64,000 bases of DNA. Origin: Paenibacillus_V sp046244365. Its GTDB lineage: Bacteria; Bacillota; Bacilli; Paenibacillales; NBRC-103111. The position numbers and the translations under genes were made by a program. Within the stretch, counting starts at the first letter, position 1; each line of letters starts with the position of its first letter. Under the pieces are notes generated by a model. The model was not told the origin of the DNA and searched no databases. It worked only from the letters and a program-made list of their open reading frames with translations. Positions 1 to 8,224 of this stretch are shown here, piece by piece. The DNA lies in NCBI RefSeq assembly GCF_046244365.1, contig NZ_CP176395.1:7626001-7690000 (forward strand), read 5' to 3'.

Positions 1-46
1 CATGCCCAAAGCGTTTCTCGATATGGTTCAACTTGATTTGCGCCAA
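1..46 (-). CDS. ABC transporter ATPase, N-terminal fragment (UgpC/MsmX-like)
   Basis: Only the first 15 codons are in the window; the gene runs off the left edge. A TTG start at 46 follows a good ribosome site (GGAGGTGA, 53-60) and gives MAQIKLNHIEKRFGH, the usual opening of an import ATPase of the sugar/glycerol-phosphate type, where this strand leads into Walker A. It lies about 35 bp after the phosphoesterase stop, so it is probably the next gene of the same leftward operon. Both LplABC importers in the window lack an ATPase, so this protein could energise one or both, as MsmX does in Bacillus subtilis. Substrate cannot be told from 15 residues. Confidence 0.55.
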   Translation of the reverse strand, partial: MAQIKLNHIEKRFGH

Positions 47-80
47 ACGATCTCACCTCCGCTTTCGCGTACTGTTCTTT

Positions 81-917
81 CTACTTGACGGATTCGACGA
101 TTTCAACCGATAACCGCAGGTCCGCATCTTCGCCGTATGCCTCCCGGGTAGGAGCGAAGCCCGGCATTTCCTTATGAAAACGTGCGATATGATCCGTAAG
201 ATTCGCCTCTTCTATGGTTGCGAGGCCGATTGCAACCTTGCCGTCCTTGAGCTCAATCGTGCGGTAAGCGGGAATATCCAGACAGGCGGCCGTTTGAATG
301 TAATGCCATCCGTCCTGACGGACGATCGAATTCACATGATTATGGCCGCAGAAAAAGAATCCGGGGCCTTTCTTTGTATGCAGCACGGCCTTCACATCGA
401 GTTGCGGATCGATCGACAATTTCTCCATGGTCGAACGCGCCGTCGTGCCGTAAACGGGATGATGGGCGAAAACAAATACCGGTTTGTCTCCCGATCGGTC
501 GAGCTCGGTTTGCAGCCACTCCAGCTGCACGGCGTCCATTTCCCCTCCCCAGTCGGCCCGGTTCATTTCCTTGGTCGTATCGAGGAAGAGTAGACTAGCC
601 TCCTCCGTATGAATAGCCCGAAAGCGCTGCTGCCCGGTAATCGCCAAAATATCGGCTTTGGGAATCGAATACGCGTCATGGTTGCCCAGCACATGGATAA
701 ATTCACGCCCGCTGCCGCGGATCCGATCAAACACATACCCGAACTCTTCCGGGTATCCCTCATGCGTAAGATCCCCCAGGGAAATATGGAGATCCGCATC
801 CAGCTCCAAAAAGGCGTCGAGCATGACGGCATAAGCTTGTTCTCTCGCCTCCAGCATCTCTTCGGTGCCGTTCTCCATCCGCGAATAATGAAAATCTCCC
901 ATTAGAACCAATCGCAT
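81..917 (-). CDS. Metallophosphoesterase (calcineurin-like)
   Basis: About 278 residues. The dinuclear-metal phosphoesterase motifs are visible in order: GDFHYSR near the N-terminus (usual D-x-H), LGDLTH, LGNHDA, FAHHPV and CGHNH. This fold hydrolyses phosphomonoesters or phosphodiesters; there is no signal peptide, so it is cytosolic. An ORF extends to 953, but the start at 917 (MRLVLMGDF) is preferred because it follows GGAAGGGTG and avoids overlap with the upstream HAD gene, which stops at 925. Neighbours are a HAD phosphatase, GlpP and an ABC ATPase, which suggests organophosphate or glycerophosphodiester breakdown. The exact substrate is not known. Confidence 0.8.
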   Translation of the reverse strand: MRLVLMGDFHYSRMENGTEEMLEAREQAYAVMLDAFLELDADLHISLGDLTHEGYPEEFGYVFDRIRGSGREFIHVLGNHDAYSIPKADILAITGQQRFRAIHTEEASLLFLDTTKEMNRADWGGEMDAVQLEWLQTELDRSGDKPVFVFAHHPVYGTTARSTMEKLSIDPQLDVKAVLHTKKGPGFFFCGHNHVNSIVRQDGWHYIQTAACLDIPAYRTIELKDGKVAIGLATIEEANLTDHIARFHKEMPGFAPTREAYGEDADLRLSVEIVESVK

Positions 918-924
918 GACGTTT

Positions 925-1719
925 TCACCCTTCCCTTTTTTCGATGATTTCACCTAATGTGGCAATGACATAATCGGGTGCGATATTCGCTTTGTCTATG
1001 TCGCCGCTTGAGGCAATGCCGGTCAGCACGAGAGCCGTTCTCATCCCGCTATTCAACCCGAGGAGGATATCCGTTTCCAGCCGGTCCCCGACCATCAGGC
1101 ATCTGTCGCTCGGGATCCCGAGTCTTTGGAGCGCTTTGTCGGCATAGTAAACGGACGGTTTCCCGACTACCATATGCGCTTCGGATTGGCTGGCCGCCTC
1201 AAGCGCTCTGACCAATGACCAGGTATCCGGTATGACGCCGTCCGGGGCGGGGCAAACCGGATCCGGGTTCGCTGCGACCAGCTTCGCTCCGCGGCGAATC
1301 GCCCTCATGCCGAGATTCAGCTTGTCATAGGAAAACGTCCGGTCCATTCCGACCAGCACATGCGTAGCCAGCAGCGGATCTTCGGTGATCCGAACGTCAA
1401 AATGCCGCAGCTCTTCTTCCATAGCCGGTTCGCCGAGCATAAGAACTGCGGCACCCGGGGCATGCTCCCGAAAATACATTCCGCAAACGTACAGAGCCGT
1501 AATGATTTCCTCCACGTCGCACGGGAGCTCCAGCCCCTCGAGCCGCCTCTGGCAGTCAAGGCGCGTTTGGACCGACGTATTCGTCAGGAACATGATTTTT
1601 TTACGCCTTCTGCGCAGCTCCGAAACCGTATGTTTGACGTCCGGCAAAAGTGCATTGCCCACAAAAATCGTTCCATCCAAATCAAAGCAGTAAGCGTCAA
1701 AGGATGTTAAATCTTCCAT
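925..1719 (-). CDS. HAD-superfamily phosphatase, class IIA (NagD/AraL-like)
   Basis: 264 residues. HAD motif I is YCFDLDGTIF near residue 12 (first Asp is the nucleophile), motif II is the TNTS segment near 46, and the C-terminal Mg-binding motif is VGDRLETDI. The large C2a cap between motifs II and III is typical of the NagD/AraL group, which dephosphorylates sugar phosphates and nucleotides. Start ATG follows AAGGAG at good spacing. It is directly followed by the metallophosphoesterase, whose ribosome site lies at the end of this gene, so the two are likely co-transcribed and translationally linked. Substrate inferred only loosely as a sugar or glycerol phosphate. Confidence 0.82.
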   Translation of the reverse strand: MEDLTSFDAYCFDLDGTIFVGNALLPDVKHTVSELRRRRKKIMFLTNTSVQTRLDCQRRLEGLELPCDVEEIITALYVCGMYFREHAPGAAVLMLGEPAMEEELRHFDVRITEDPLLATHVLVGMDRTFSYDKLNLGMRAIRRGAKLVAANPDPVCPAPDGVIPDTWSLVRALEAASQSEAHMVVGKPSVYYADKALQRLGIPSDRCLMVGDRLETDILLGLNSGMRTALVLTGIASSGDIDKANIAPDYVIATLGEIIEKREG

Positions 1720-2216
1720 GTGCGTTCTCCTTGTTGATTGATAGCCGCATTTCAGTTACTACTTGGGTACCTTAATCGTACAAATCCCGTCAAATCAGCA
1801 TCCTACACATGGGTTGAACCACCATTTGCTGCAAAACCATGCTCTCCACCGATCAAGTAACTGGAAAAATTACATCTAAGTTAACTTGTTTGATCTGCGG
1901 TTTTGAATGAACTGGATTTTCTCCATCTAATTCCGCTCGAATCCTGCGCAGATGGGGGTTTTCTCAAAATGTACAACATGTTTTCCAGTTAAATGAACCT
2001 ACGAAGCGGCTATGAACAAAATGAACAGCATGTTTTCCTGTTAGATGCTTATGAGTCCTGCTGGAGAATCAAGTTTTCGATCCTAAGTAATAACCATTTT
2101 TCAGCACAAAAAAACCAGTAGCAGAAATCACTCCTTTGCATAAAAGAATGTTGATTTACGTACCACTGGGTTTTCTCATCGTCTCCACCCAAGGAATCTA
2201 TTCGATTGTAGTTTCA
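1720..2216. other. Intergenic region with short direct repeats
   Basis: About 500 bp without a convincing gene between the HAD gene and glpP. It holds a pair of 30-bp direct repeats (see 1966-2047) and, just after the glpP stop, a loose inverted repeat (about 2106-2178, arms AAAACCAGT and ACTGGGTTTT separated by roughly 45 bp) that may end leftward transcription. The promoter of the HAD/phosphoesterase genes may also lie here, but none is clear. Confidence 0.5.
1966..2047. repeat. Two 30-bp direct repeats, 52 bp apart
   Basis: Copies at 1966-1995 and 2018-2047 share the core CATGTTTTCC followed by a GTTA-ATG-like end and preceded by AAAATG-ACA/AACAGC. They differ at a few positions. A partial inverted copy (AACTGGAAAA) occurs near 1858. 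They look like members of a dispersed intergenic repeat family. Confidence 0.55.
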
Positions 2217-2753
2217 TCACCAAAATTTCGCGTCGCCTGTCGAAACATAATCCGCGCCGTTCTCGAGAGCCTGCCTGATCTCCTCGTCATGCCTTATTAA
2301 TCCGCCCACAATGAGGGGCTGTTTGATTTTCTGCTTCATCTCTTGAATGACTCTCGGCATCAGTCCCGGCATGAGTTCCACTTCGTCGGGATCGCATGTC
2401 TTGATCATGCGAATGGCTGTCTCCATGGCTGCCGAATCGATCGCGAAAATGCGCTGGATGCTCGCTATTCCGGCCTGCTTGGCGGCTGCTACAACGTTGC
2501 TCTTGGTCGTAATGATGCCGTCCGCCTTAAATTCCTCAGCCAAATATTGAATGGCCGAAGCATCTCTCCCGAAACCGCCCACCATTTCGACATGGACGAA
2601 AGCCTGTTTCCCGGAAGCATGCAGCTGCTCGATGATTTGCTTCAAGTTCGTGATTGTTCCAGTCATCAGATTGACCCTGCGGACTCTGCTCGTTAGCGCC
2701 TTAGCAACTTGATGCCCTTCCGTGATGGACGCAATAACGGGATAACTGTTCAC
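2217..2753 (-). CDS. glpP: Glycerol-3-phosphate-responsive antiterminator GlpP
   Basis: About 178 residues, close to the family's usual length of roughly 185. Family hallmarks are the opening NSYPVIASI, FVHVEMVGGF, DGIITTKSNVV, QRIFAIDS, ELMPGLMPRVI and the C-terminal phosphate-binding VGGLIRHDEE. GlpP binds glycerol-3-phosphate and a leader mRNA to prevent termination, classically of glpD/glpTQ. The ORF is open up to 2903, but that would overlap the preceding glycosidase. The GTG at 2753 has AAGAGG six bases upstream and matches the family N-terminus; GTG 2759 is an alternative. No glpF, glpK or glpD is nearby, so its target here is unclear. Confidence 0.85.
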   Translation of the reverse strand: MNSYPVIASITEGHQVAKALTSRVRRVNLMTGTITNLKQIIEQLHASGKQAFVHVEMVGGFGRDASAIQYLAEEFKADGIITTKSNVVAAAKQAGIASIQRIFAIDSAAMETAIRMIKTCDPDEVELMPGLMPRVIQEMKQKIKQPLIVGGLIRHDEEIRQALENGADYVSTGDAKFW

Positions 2754-2881
2754 AAGCACCCTCTTCTCTACTCTTTGGCTTACATAATTAGAATAGAGCC
2801 GATTTATTATCGCAGTATCAATGGCATGTGAAGTTATTTTTAATATCGCCGTATCGCAGAGCCGAGCCGTACCAGCCATGC

Positions 2882-4978
2882 TTACGCATAGCGGACGACG
2901 CATAGCGCATACGTCTCCAGCTTCGGCACCTCGAACCGGACGAAGTCTCCGTCGATGGCGAAAGCCAGCGGCAGCTCCGGCGAAGCAAGCCGCACCTCAA
3001 GCGGCGTCTTGCCGTTCATGCGCACCCTAACCGGGATACGATGGACGGGAATGTTAGGCAGCTCCTTCTGGAAGTTCAGCAGATGAAGCAAGTATCGTCC
3101 CTCGTCCGCATCATGAAACAGCGTCAGCTCCACCGCTTTGGGCGCCTCCGCTTCGAAGCCGAACGGCTGCGCCGCGAGCGACCGGATGAGCCGGGCAAAA
3201 ATGCCGCGATGCTCGTCGGAATCCATGCCCTCCACGCTGCCGGCGGCATATAAACATCTGCCCGCGCCGTAGCGGTGCTCGACGATCGCAGCGCAGCCGG
3301 TTTCCGTCCCGGGCGGGTTGCTGATGGCCGACGCGCATTTGGACGCATCGTCCGGATGCGTATACGGCAAGCTTAACCGCGCTATGACCTTGCTGTCCGG
3401 CAGCGCCTCCACCTTCATTTGCGTTCCGAGCAGCGTAAGCGGCGTTTGCGCGGAATAACGCAAAAATCGGCCGTCCCGCTCCGCGGCATGCACGGGAGCG
3501 GCATAAGTGACCGTCTCTTCCGTCTCGCCCAGCGCATTCACGCCATAGACGTCCGCGAGCATAAAATCACCCCGGCGCGTTCCTTCTTTATCGATCAAGG
3601 AGCTGCGCTTGCTCGCGTACAGGCTTCCTCCTGCATGGACGAACTGCCGGACCGCCTCCGCCTCCTCGTCGTCCATCATGGCCAGATCGGGCAGCACGAG
3701 CACCTGATACCGCGACAGCTCGGCTATATTTTTGCGCGTAATCACGCCGTAAGGGATATGGTGTTCGATGAGCGCCCGGGCGGCGTTCATCGCGCTCTTG
3801 ATAAATTTCTTCTCAATGGAAGTCTCCATGACGGGCTTGCCGTTATCGGCAAGATCGATCTCGGATTCGAAGTTCATGTAGATGGCGACATCCTGGCACG
3901 ATGCGGCGTCCGGCCGGAAATATGCCGCATATGGCGCAAGCTCCCGGTATAATTCGCCGATCGTCTCGTACACGCTTGCGTCCATCGTGCCGGCGGGATC
4001 GATCGCGTCGATCACAAGGAAGGCGCTGTGATTGGAGAGCGCGGCGTATGCATGAGCCCGGAGCAGCTCCGGCGATTTCATCGTCGTGTGATGGGTCAAG
4101 TCCGGACTGCGCGACGTCATGAATTCGAACGGCTTGTTTTCCGTCAAGTGATAGAGCGCCTTGCAGGTAAACGACTGAAACAGCGCATCGCCGTAGAAAT
4201 CGCCGCTCGTATAATCCGTCTGGCGAAAAAAAGCGTTCGTCAGCCCGTTCTGCCAGCCGACCGTCCAGGAGGCGCATTGATGGCCGACCGACATATCCGG
4301 CCGGATCCGTTTGACGGCGGCCGTAATCGCTTCGGCAAATTCGGCGATCCAACGCTCCCGGGCTCGCTGCAGCCGAATCCATGCCGGATCGTGCCAATCG
4401 ACCCGTTTCGGCAGCTCCTCTCCGGCTTCTGCGAGATACCGCTTGCGGCAATGCCCGCAGTAGCAAACCGAGTACGGCCAATGGATCATATCGATCCATA
4501 CGCCTTGCGCATCATACCGGGAAGCTAAATCCTCCACCTGCCGGATAAGGAAATCCCGGTATGGCGAATTCAGGCAGCATACCCCGTATCGTCCCGGCTG
4601 CCACAGATAGTCGGCCGTTCCTTCTCCTTTGGCGGAGACGAACCGCCACTCCGGATGCGTGTCATACGCCCATTTCGACCAAAAATTATAGTAGAGGATG
4701 ACGTGGATGCCCTTCTCCCGACAGCCCTCGACCATCTCGCCGATGAAATCCCGCCCCTGCAGACCGGCGTGCATGTGACCGTAAGGCGTCGGCCAGTAGC
4801 AAATGCCGAGACAAGAGCCGGTGTATACCATCGCCGTGTCGACATGCGCCTGCTCCAACAGCGCCAGGTAGCGCCCGGAATCGAGCTTGGCGAGAAAATC
4901 CGGATGCCAGTCCGGGATATGCATGTCGAGCAAGTGCCTGCGAAAACTGGTTTTATACCAAGGTTTAACGTCCGTCAT
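2882..4978 (-). CDS. Glycosidase of the GHL6 / GH151-like type
   Basis: 698 residues, no signal peptide, so presumably intracellular. The N-terminal half reads as a TIM-barrel of the 'hypothetical glycosyl hydrolase 6' (GHL6) kind: FRRHLLDMHIPDWHP, GICYWPTPYGHMHAG, VILYYNFWSKWAYD, GVWIDMIHWPYSVCYC. The middle (about residues 380-590) resembles the beta-galactosidase trimerisation domain: VLVLPDLAMM and GGSLYASKRS. The end is a small beta-sandwich. That architecture is known from GH151 alpha-L-fucosidases and relatives. A Cys cluster (CYCGHCRKRY) near residue 175 could bind metal. Start ATG follows AAGGAG. Likely cleaves sugar delivered by the neighbouring importer; fucosidase activity is a guess. 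Confidence 0.65.
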   Translation of the reverse strand: MTDVKPWYKTSFRRHLLDMHIPDWHPDFLAKLDSGRYLALLEQAHVDTAMVYTGSCLGICYWPTPYGHMHAGLQGRDFIGEMVEGCREKGIHVILYYNFWSKWAYDTHPEWRFVSAKGEGTADYLWQPGRYGVCCLNSPYRDFLIRQVEDLASRYDAQGVWIDMIHWPYSVCYCGHCRKRYLAEAGEELPKRVDWHDPAWIRLQRARERWIAEFAEAITAAVKRIRPDMSVGHQCASWTVGWQNGLTNAFFRQTDYTSGDFYGDALFQSFTCKALYHLTENKPFEFMTSRSPDLTHHTTMKSPELLRAHAYAALSNHSAFLVIDAIDPAGTMDASVYETIGELYRELAPYAAYFRPDAASCQDVAIYMNFESEIDLADNGKPVMETSIEKKFIKSAMNAARALIEHHIPYGVITRKNIAELSRYQVLVLPDLAMMDDEEAEAVRQFVHAGGSLYASKRSSLIDKEGTRRGDFMLADVYGVNALGETEETVTYAAPVHAAERDGRFLRYSAQTPLTLLGTQMKVEALPDSKVIARLSLPYTHPDDASKCASAISNPPGTETGCAAIVEHRYGAGRCLYAAGSVEGMDSDEHRGIFARLIRSLAAQPFGFEAEAPKAVELTLFHDADEGRYLLHLLNFQKELPNIPVHRIPVRVRMNGKTPLEVRLASPELPLAFAIDGDFVRFEVPKLETYALCVVRYA

Positions 4979-5074
4979 GTTCGCAGCTTCTCCTTCCTCT
5001 TAACTCCAATTTCCAGCGCTTCCCCATCTCTTTTTTGCGCACTGCTCGTTCTACGCCCGCCCCATCAAACGCGC

Positions 5075-6220
5075 TCACTCCGCCGCCTCCCCGCCAAGTG
5101 CTTGCGCAGCAGGCGGCAGCGCGGCAAGCAGCCGGGCGAGATCGGCGCTGTCGTTGAACAAGTGAATCGATGCCCGGAACCGGCCGTCGCCGCCCCACAC
5201 ATAAATGTTTTGCTCGCGCAGCTCGGCGGCAAGCTCTTCTCCCCGATCCGATACGATGCAAATGTTCCCTGCGCGTCTTTCCGGATCCACCGGGGTCATG
5301 ATGTCGTAGCCGAGCCGCTGCAGCCCTTCGATCAATTCCCCGCCGAGTCCGAGAATATGCTCCGCGATCCGGTCCGCTCCGGTATCCAGAATCAGCTTCG
5401 TCGAAGCCTCCAAGGCGTACAGCGTCATGTAGCTCGGATACCCCGTCTCGAAGCGCCGGGCGTCCGGCAGGAATTCGAACGATTCGAAACGGTTCGCGTC
5501 GAACATGTCCGCCGTCGCCCGCCACCCGACGGACTTCGGCGTCAACGCCGAGGTCCGCTGCGGATTGACGGCGAGAATGCCGGCGCCGTGCATCCCCATC
5601 AGCCATTTGTACGAGCTGCAGACGACGAAATCGGCCTCGTTCATATCGACGGGAACGACGCCGAGCGATTGCGTCGCGTCCAGGAGCAGCAGCGCGCCGG
5701 TCTGCTTCAGCCGGGCGTACAGGCTCTTGTAATCGAGCCGGGCGCCGGAGAAATAACTGACATGGCTGGTCATGACGATGCGCGTCCGGCCGTCCACTTC
5801 CGCCATAATGTCATCCGGCGCGATCTCCCACCGGTTGTGGCGGACAACGCGCACCGAAACGCCCTTTTCCTTCAGCAGCAGCCAAGGAAGCACGCCGGAC
5901 GGAAACTCCAGCGTATGAATGACCACATTGTCGCCGGGCCGGAAATCGACCGATCCCGCGATGGCCGAAATGATTTCCGAGCTGTTGGACAAAAACGCGA
6001 TGCGGTCGGGACTCCCGCCGAGCAGCCGGGCGACATTCGCTTTGCATGACGCTTCGATCAGCGCGTTATTGTCCCTGCCGCCGGGCCCGAGCGTCCGATA
6101 CTGTAAGTACCGCTGAACGGCATCCGCGCTTTCCTTCAGAACCGGCGTTTCGGCTCCGCTGTAAAACCAGGCGCAGCTGTCCAAGCCGATGAATTTACTC
6201 TTCTCGATGAGCGATCGCAT
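5075..6220 (-). CDS. PLP-dependent class V aminotransferase-fold protein
   Basis: 381 residues. Cysteine-desulfurase/class V features: a ring-stacking region FLSNSSEIISAI, MTSHVSYFSGARLD, the cofactor Asp in LLLDATQSLG and the Schiff-base Lys in CSSYKWLMG. The C-terminal lobe ends with SIHLFNDSADLARLL, as in the isopenicillin-N-epimerase-like branch. It could be an aminotransferase, epimerase or lyase; there is no obvious active Cys loop for desulfurase work. Start ATG follows AAAGGAG. Its place between permease and glycosidase genes of a sugar cluster is unusual and suggests the imported substrate carries an amino group (inference). Confidence 0.72.
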   Translation of the reverse strand: MRSLIEKSKFIGLDSCAWFYSGAETPVLKESADAVQRYLQYRTLGPGGRDNNALIEASCKANVARLLGGSPDRIAFLSNSSEIISAIAGSVDFRPGDNVVIHTLEFPSGVLPWLLLKEKGVSVRVVRHNRWEIAPDDIMAEVDGRTRIVMTSHVSYFSGARLDYKSLYARLKQTGALLLLDATQSLGVVPVDMNEADFVVCSSYKWLMGMHGAGILAVNPQRTSALTPKSVGWRATADMFDANRFESFEFLPDARRFETGYPSYMTLYALEASTKLILDTGADRIAEHILGLGGELIEGLQRLGYDIMTPVDPERRAGNICIVSDRGEELAAELREQNIYVWGGDGRFRASIHLFNDSADLARLLAALPPAAQALGGEAAE

Positions 6221-6341
6221 CGCTATCCACTCCTTTGGTCATAATCGTCCTTTGCTGCAAAAGGGCTCCGGCTCGAGCTGCTTGAAGGCTAGCCGACCGC
6301 TTCGATTCTGATTCCTATCCTTCTTTACAACCATACAGCCC

Positions 6342-7226
6342 TTACTCCTTCACGCTCCCCAGTACGATGCCCTTCATAAAATATTTTTGCAGGAACGGAT
6401 AGACGACCAGCACCGGCAGCGCGCCCAATATAATTTCCGCCGCCTTGATCGTCCTGTCCGAAATGAGCTTCATGTTCTTCAGCTCCTCCTCGCCGAGCGC
6501 CGTAAAATCCTTCTGAATGACGACCGTCTGCAAATAGCTTTGCAGCGGATAATGGGCCGGCGAGTTCATCAAGATGAGGCCGTCGAACCACGCGTTCCAG
6601 TGGCCTACGACGGTGAAGAGCATGATCGTGGCCAGCGCGGGCACGGATAGCGGAACGATGATCCGCAGCAAGGTCGACATATGCCCGGCGCCGTCGATAA
6701 AAGCCGCTTCCTCCAGCTCCTTCGGAATGCCGCGGAAGAAATTCAGCAGCAGAATGACGCTGAATACCGGCACCGCCCCGGGAAGGACGAGCGCCCATAT
6801 CGTATCGAGCAGACCTGTCGCGCGGATGATCATATACCACGGAATCAAGCCGCCGCCGAACAGAATCGTCAGCACGAAAAACCAGGCGTACCACGTCCGC
6901 GGCCGAAACCGGCTCGACTCCTTGGCGAGCGGATACGCCGTCAAAATCGTGAACGCCATGTTGACGACCGTTCCGAGCGCGACCCGTTTGACGGAAATGA
7001 AGAACGCATCCATAAACTTGCCGGTGCTCAGCACGAACTCGTACGACTTCGTGTTGAACTGGACGGGCCACAGCTTCACGTCGCCAGCCGTCGCCGCCGC
7101 GTTGGAGCTGAACGATATGGCGAGGACATGAATGAGCGGCAGCACGCAGGCGACCGCCAGCACAATCAATAACGTATAATTGCATACGCTAAACAATTTT
7201 CGCGATAAGGAAGCGGTATGGCTCAC
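6342..7226 (-). CDS. Carbohydrate ABC permease, LplC/MalG-type
   Basis: 294 residues with about six membrane spans. The cytoplasmic EAA loop that docks the ATPase reads EEAAFIDGAGHM...IIVPLSVPAL. The C-terminus (QKYFMKGIVLGSVKE) is the standard ending of LplC-type CUT1 permeases. GTG start at 7226 behind GGGGGAG. It lies 25 bp after the partner permease, so they are one operon. It moves a sugar or oligosaccharide delivered by the lipoprotein encoded upstream. No ATPase gene is next to it. Confidence 0.9.
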   Translation of the reverse strand: MSHTASLSRKLFSVCNYTLLIVLAVACVLPLIHVLAISFSSNAAATAGDVKLWPVQFNTKSYEFVLSTGKFMDAFFISVKRVALGTVVNMAFTILTAYPLAKESSRFRPRTWYAWFFVLTILFGGGLIPWYMIIRATGLLDTIWALVLPGAVPVFSVILLLNFFRGIPKELEEAAFIDGAGHMSTLLRIIVPLSVPALATIMLFTVVGHWNAWFDGLILMNSPAHYPLQSYLQTVVIQKDFTALGEEELKNMKLISDRTIKAAEIILGALPVLVVYPFLQKYFMKGIVLGSVKE

Positions 7227-7251
7227 CGTTCTCCCCCTCTCTCCTTAATCG

Positions 7252-8148
7252 TTAGAAGATCCGGTAATTGGCCAAGCGGTACGCCAAGAAGTACGCCGTC
7301 GAGATGAAGAAGAGCGACACGACCGATTTCAGCAGCCCGATCGCCGTCGCCGGACCGTATTGGGCGGCTATCAGCCCCATCCGGTACACGTACGTGTCGA
7401 TAATATCGCCGCTTTCGTACACCTGCGGACTGTATAAATTAAACACCTGCTCGAAGCCGGCGTTGAGAATGCTCCCCAGACTTAGCGTAGCCATCAGCAC
7501 GATGATCGGGCGCATACCCGGCAGCGTAATGTGCCATGTTTGGCGCAGCCTCCCGGCCCCGTCCACGACGGCCGCCTCGTACAGCGTAGGATTGATGCTC
7601 GTCAGCGCGGCCAAATAGACGATCGTGCTGAAGCCGAATTCCTTCCATTCGTTCGAGCCCACCAGCACGTAAGGAAACCAGTTGTTGTCCCCGAGAAAAT
7701 AAATCGGCTTGATGCCGAACCATCCGAGAAACGCGTTGAAGATGCCCTGCGACGGGGATAAAATATCGATCAGCACGCCGCCGAGAATGACCCAGGACAA
7801 AAAGTGCGGCAAATAAATAAGCGTCTGAACGCCCCGCTTGATGAACGTTTTGCTCACTTCGTTCAGCATCAGCGCGACCAGAACCGGCACCGTGAGGCCC
7901 GCGACGATTTTCATCCAGGCGATAAACACCGTATTCCACAGCACCTCGAGCGTATCCGGCAGGCCGAAGACGTACTTGAAGTTTTTCAGGCCGATCCACT
8001 GCGAATCGAAAAAGCCTTTGACGGGCACGTACTTCTGAAACGCGATTACGATCCCGAACATCGGGCCGTAGCTGTAAATCAATACGATGATGACCGCCGG
8101 CAGCAGCATCAGATGCAGCGGGAGATTGGCCACCGCTCTCCTTCTCAC
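7252..8148 (-). CDS. Carbohydrate ABC permease, LplB/MalF-type
   Basis: About 298 residues, six membrane spans, with the LplB-type opening LMLLPAVIIVLIYSYGPMFGIVIAFQKY (split here for length: pairs of hydrophobic runs around YSYGPM) and the EAA loop LYEAAVVDGAGRLRQ followed by ITLPGMRP. GTG at 8148 is preferred because AAGGGG lies nine bases upstream; GTG 8157 would be almost on top of it. Partner of the next permease. It is separated from the binding-protein gene by a strong hairpin (8185-8209). Confidence 0.88.
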   Translation of the reverse strand: MRRRAVANLPLHLMLLPAVIIVLIYSYGPMFGIVIAFQKYVPVKGFFDSQWIGLKNFKYVFGLPDTLEVLWNTVFIAWMKIVAGLTVPVLVALMLNEVSKTFIKRGVQTLIYLPHFLSWVILGGVLIDILSPSQGIFNAFLGWFGIKPIYFLGDNNWFPYVLVGSNEWKEFGFSTIVYLAALTSINPTLYEAAVVDGAGRLRQTWHITLPGMRPIIVLMATLSLGSILNAGFEQVFNLYSPQVYESGDIIDTYVYRMGLIAAQYGPATAIGLLKSVVSLFFISTAYFLAYRLANYRIF

Positions 8149-8184
8149 GAGGAACACCCCTTCCGATCGGCGGCAAGAGATTGG

Positions 8185-8209
8185 AGGGGAAAAGCGGCGC
8201 TTCTCCCCT
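8185..8209 (-). terminator. Intercistronic stem-loop after the binding-protein gene
   Basis: Arms AGGGGAAAAGC and GCTTCTCCCCT around a GGC loop, one mismatch. It sits between the lipoprotein stop (8225) and the permease start. No long T-run follows, so it more likely causes partial termination or blocks 3' exonucleases, keeping binding-protein mRNA higher than permease mRNA, as in malEFG-like operons. Confidence 0.55.
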
Positions 8210-8224
8210 TCCGCCCTCGGCTCG

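Noticed and set aside
4655..6049. 464-codon plus-strand frame
   Set aside because: Antisense of the GHL6 and aminotransferase-fold genes; Arg/Pro-rich translation typical of shadow frames.
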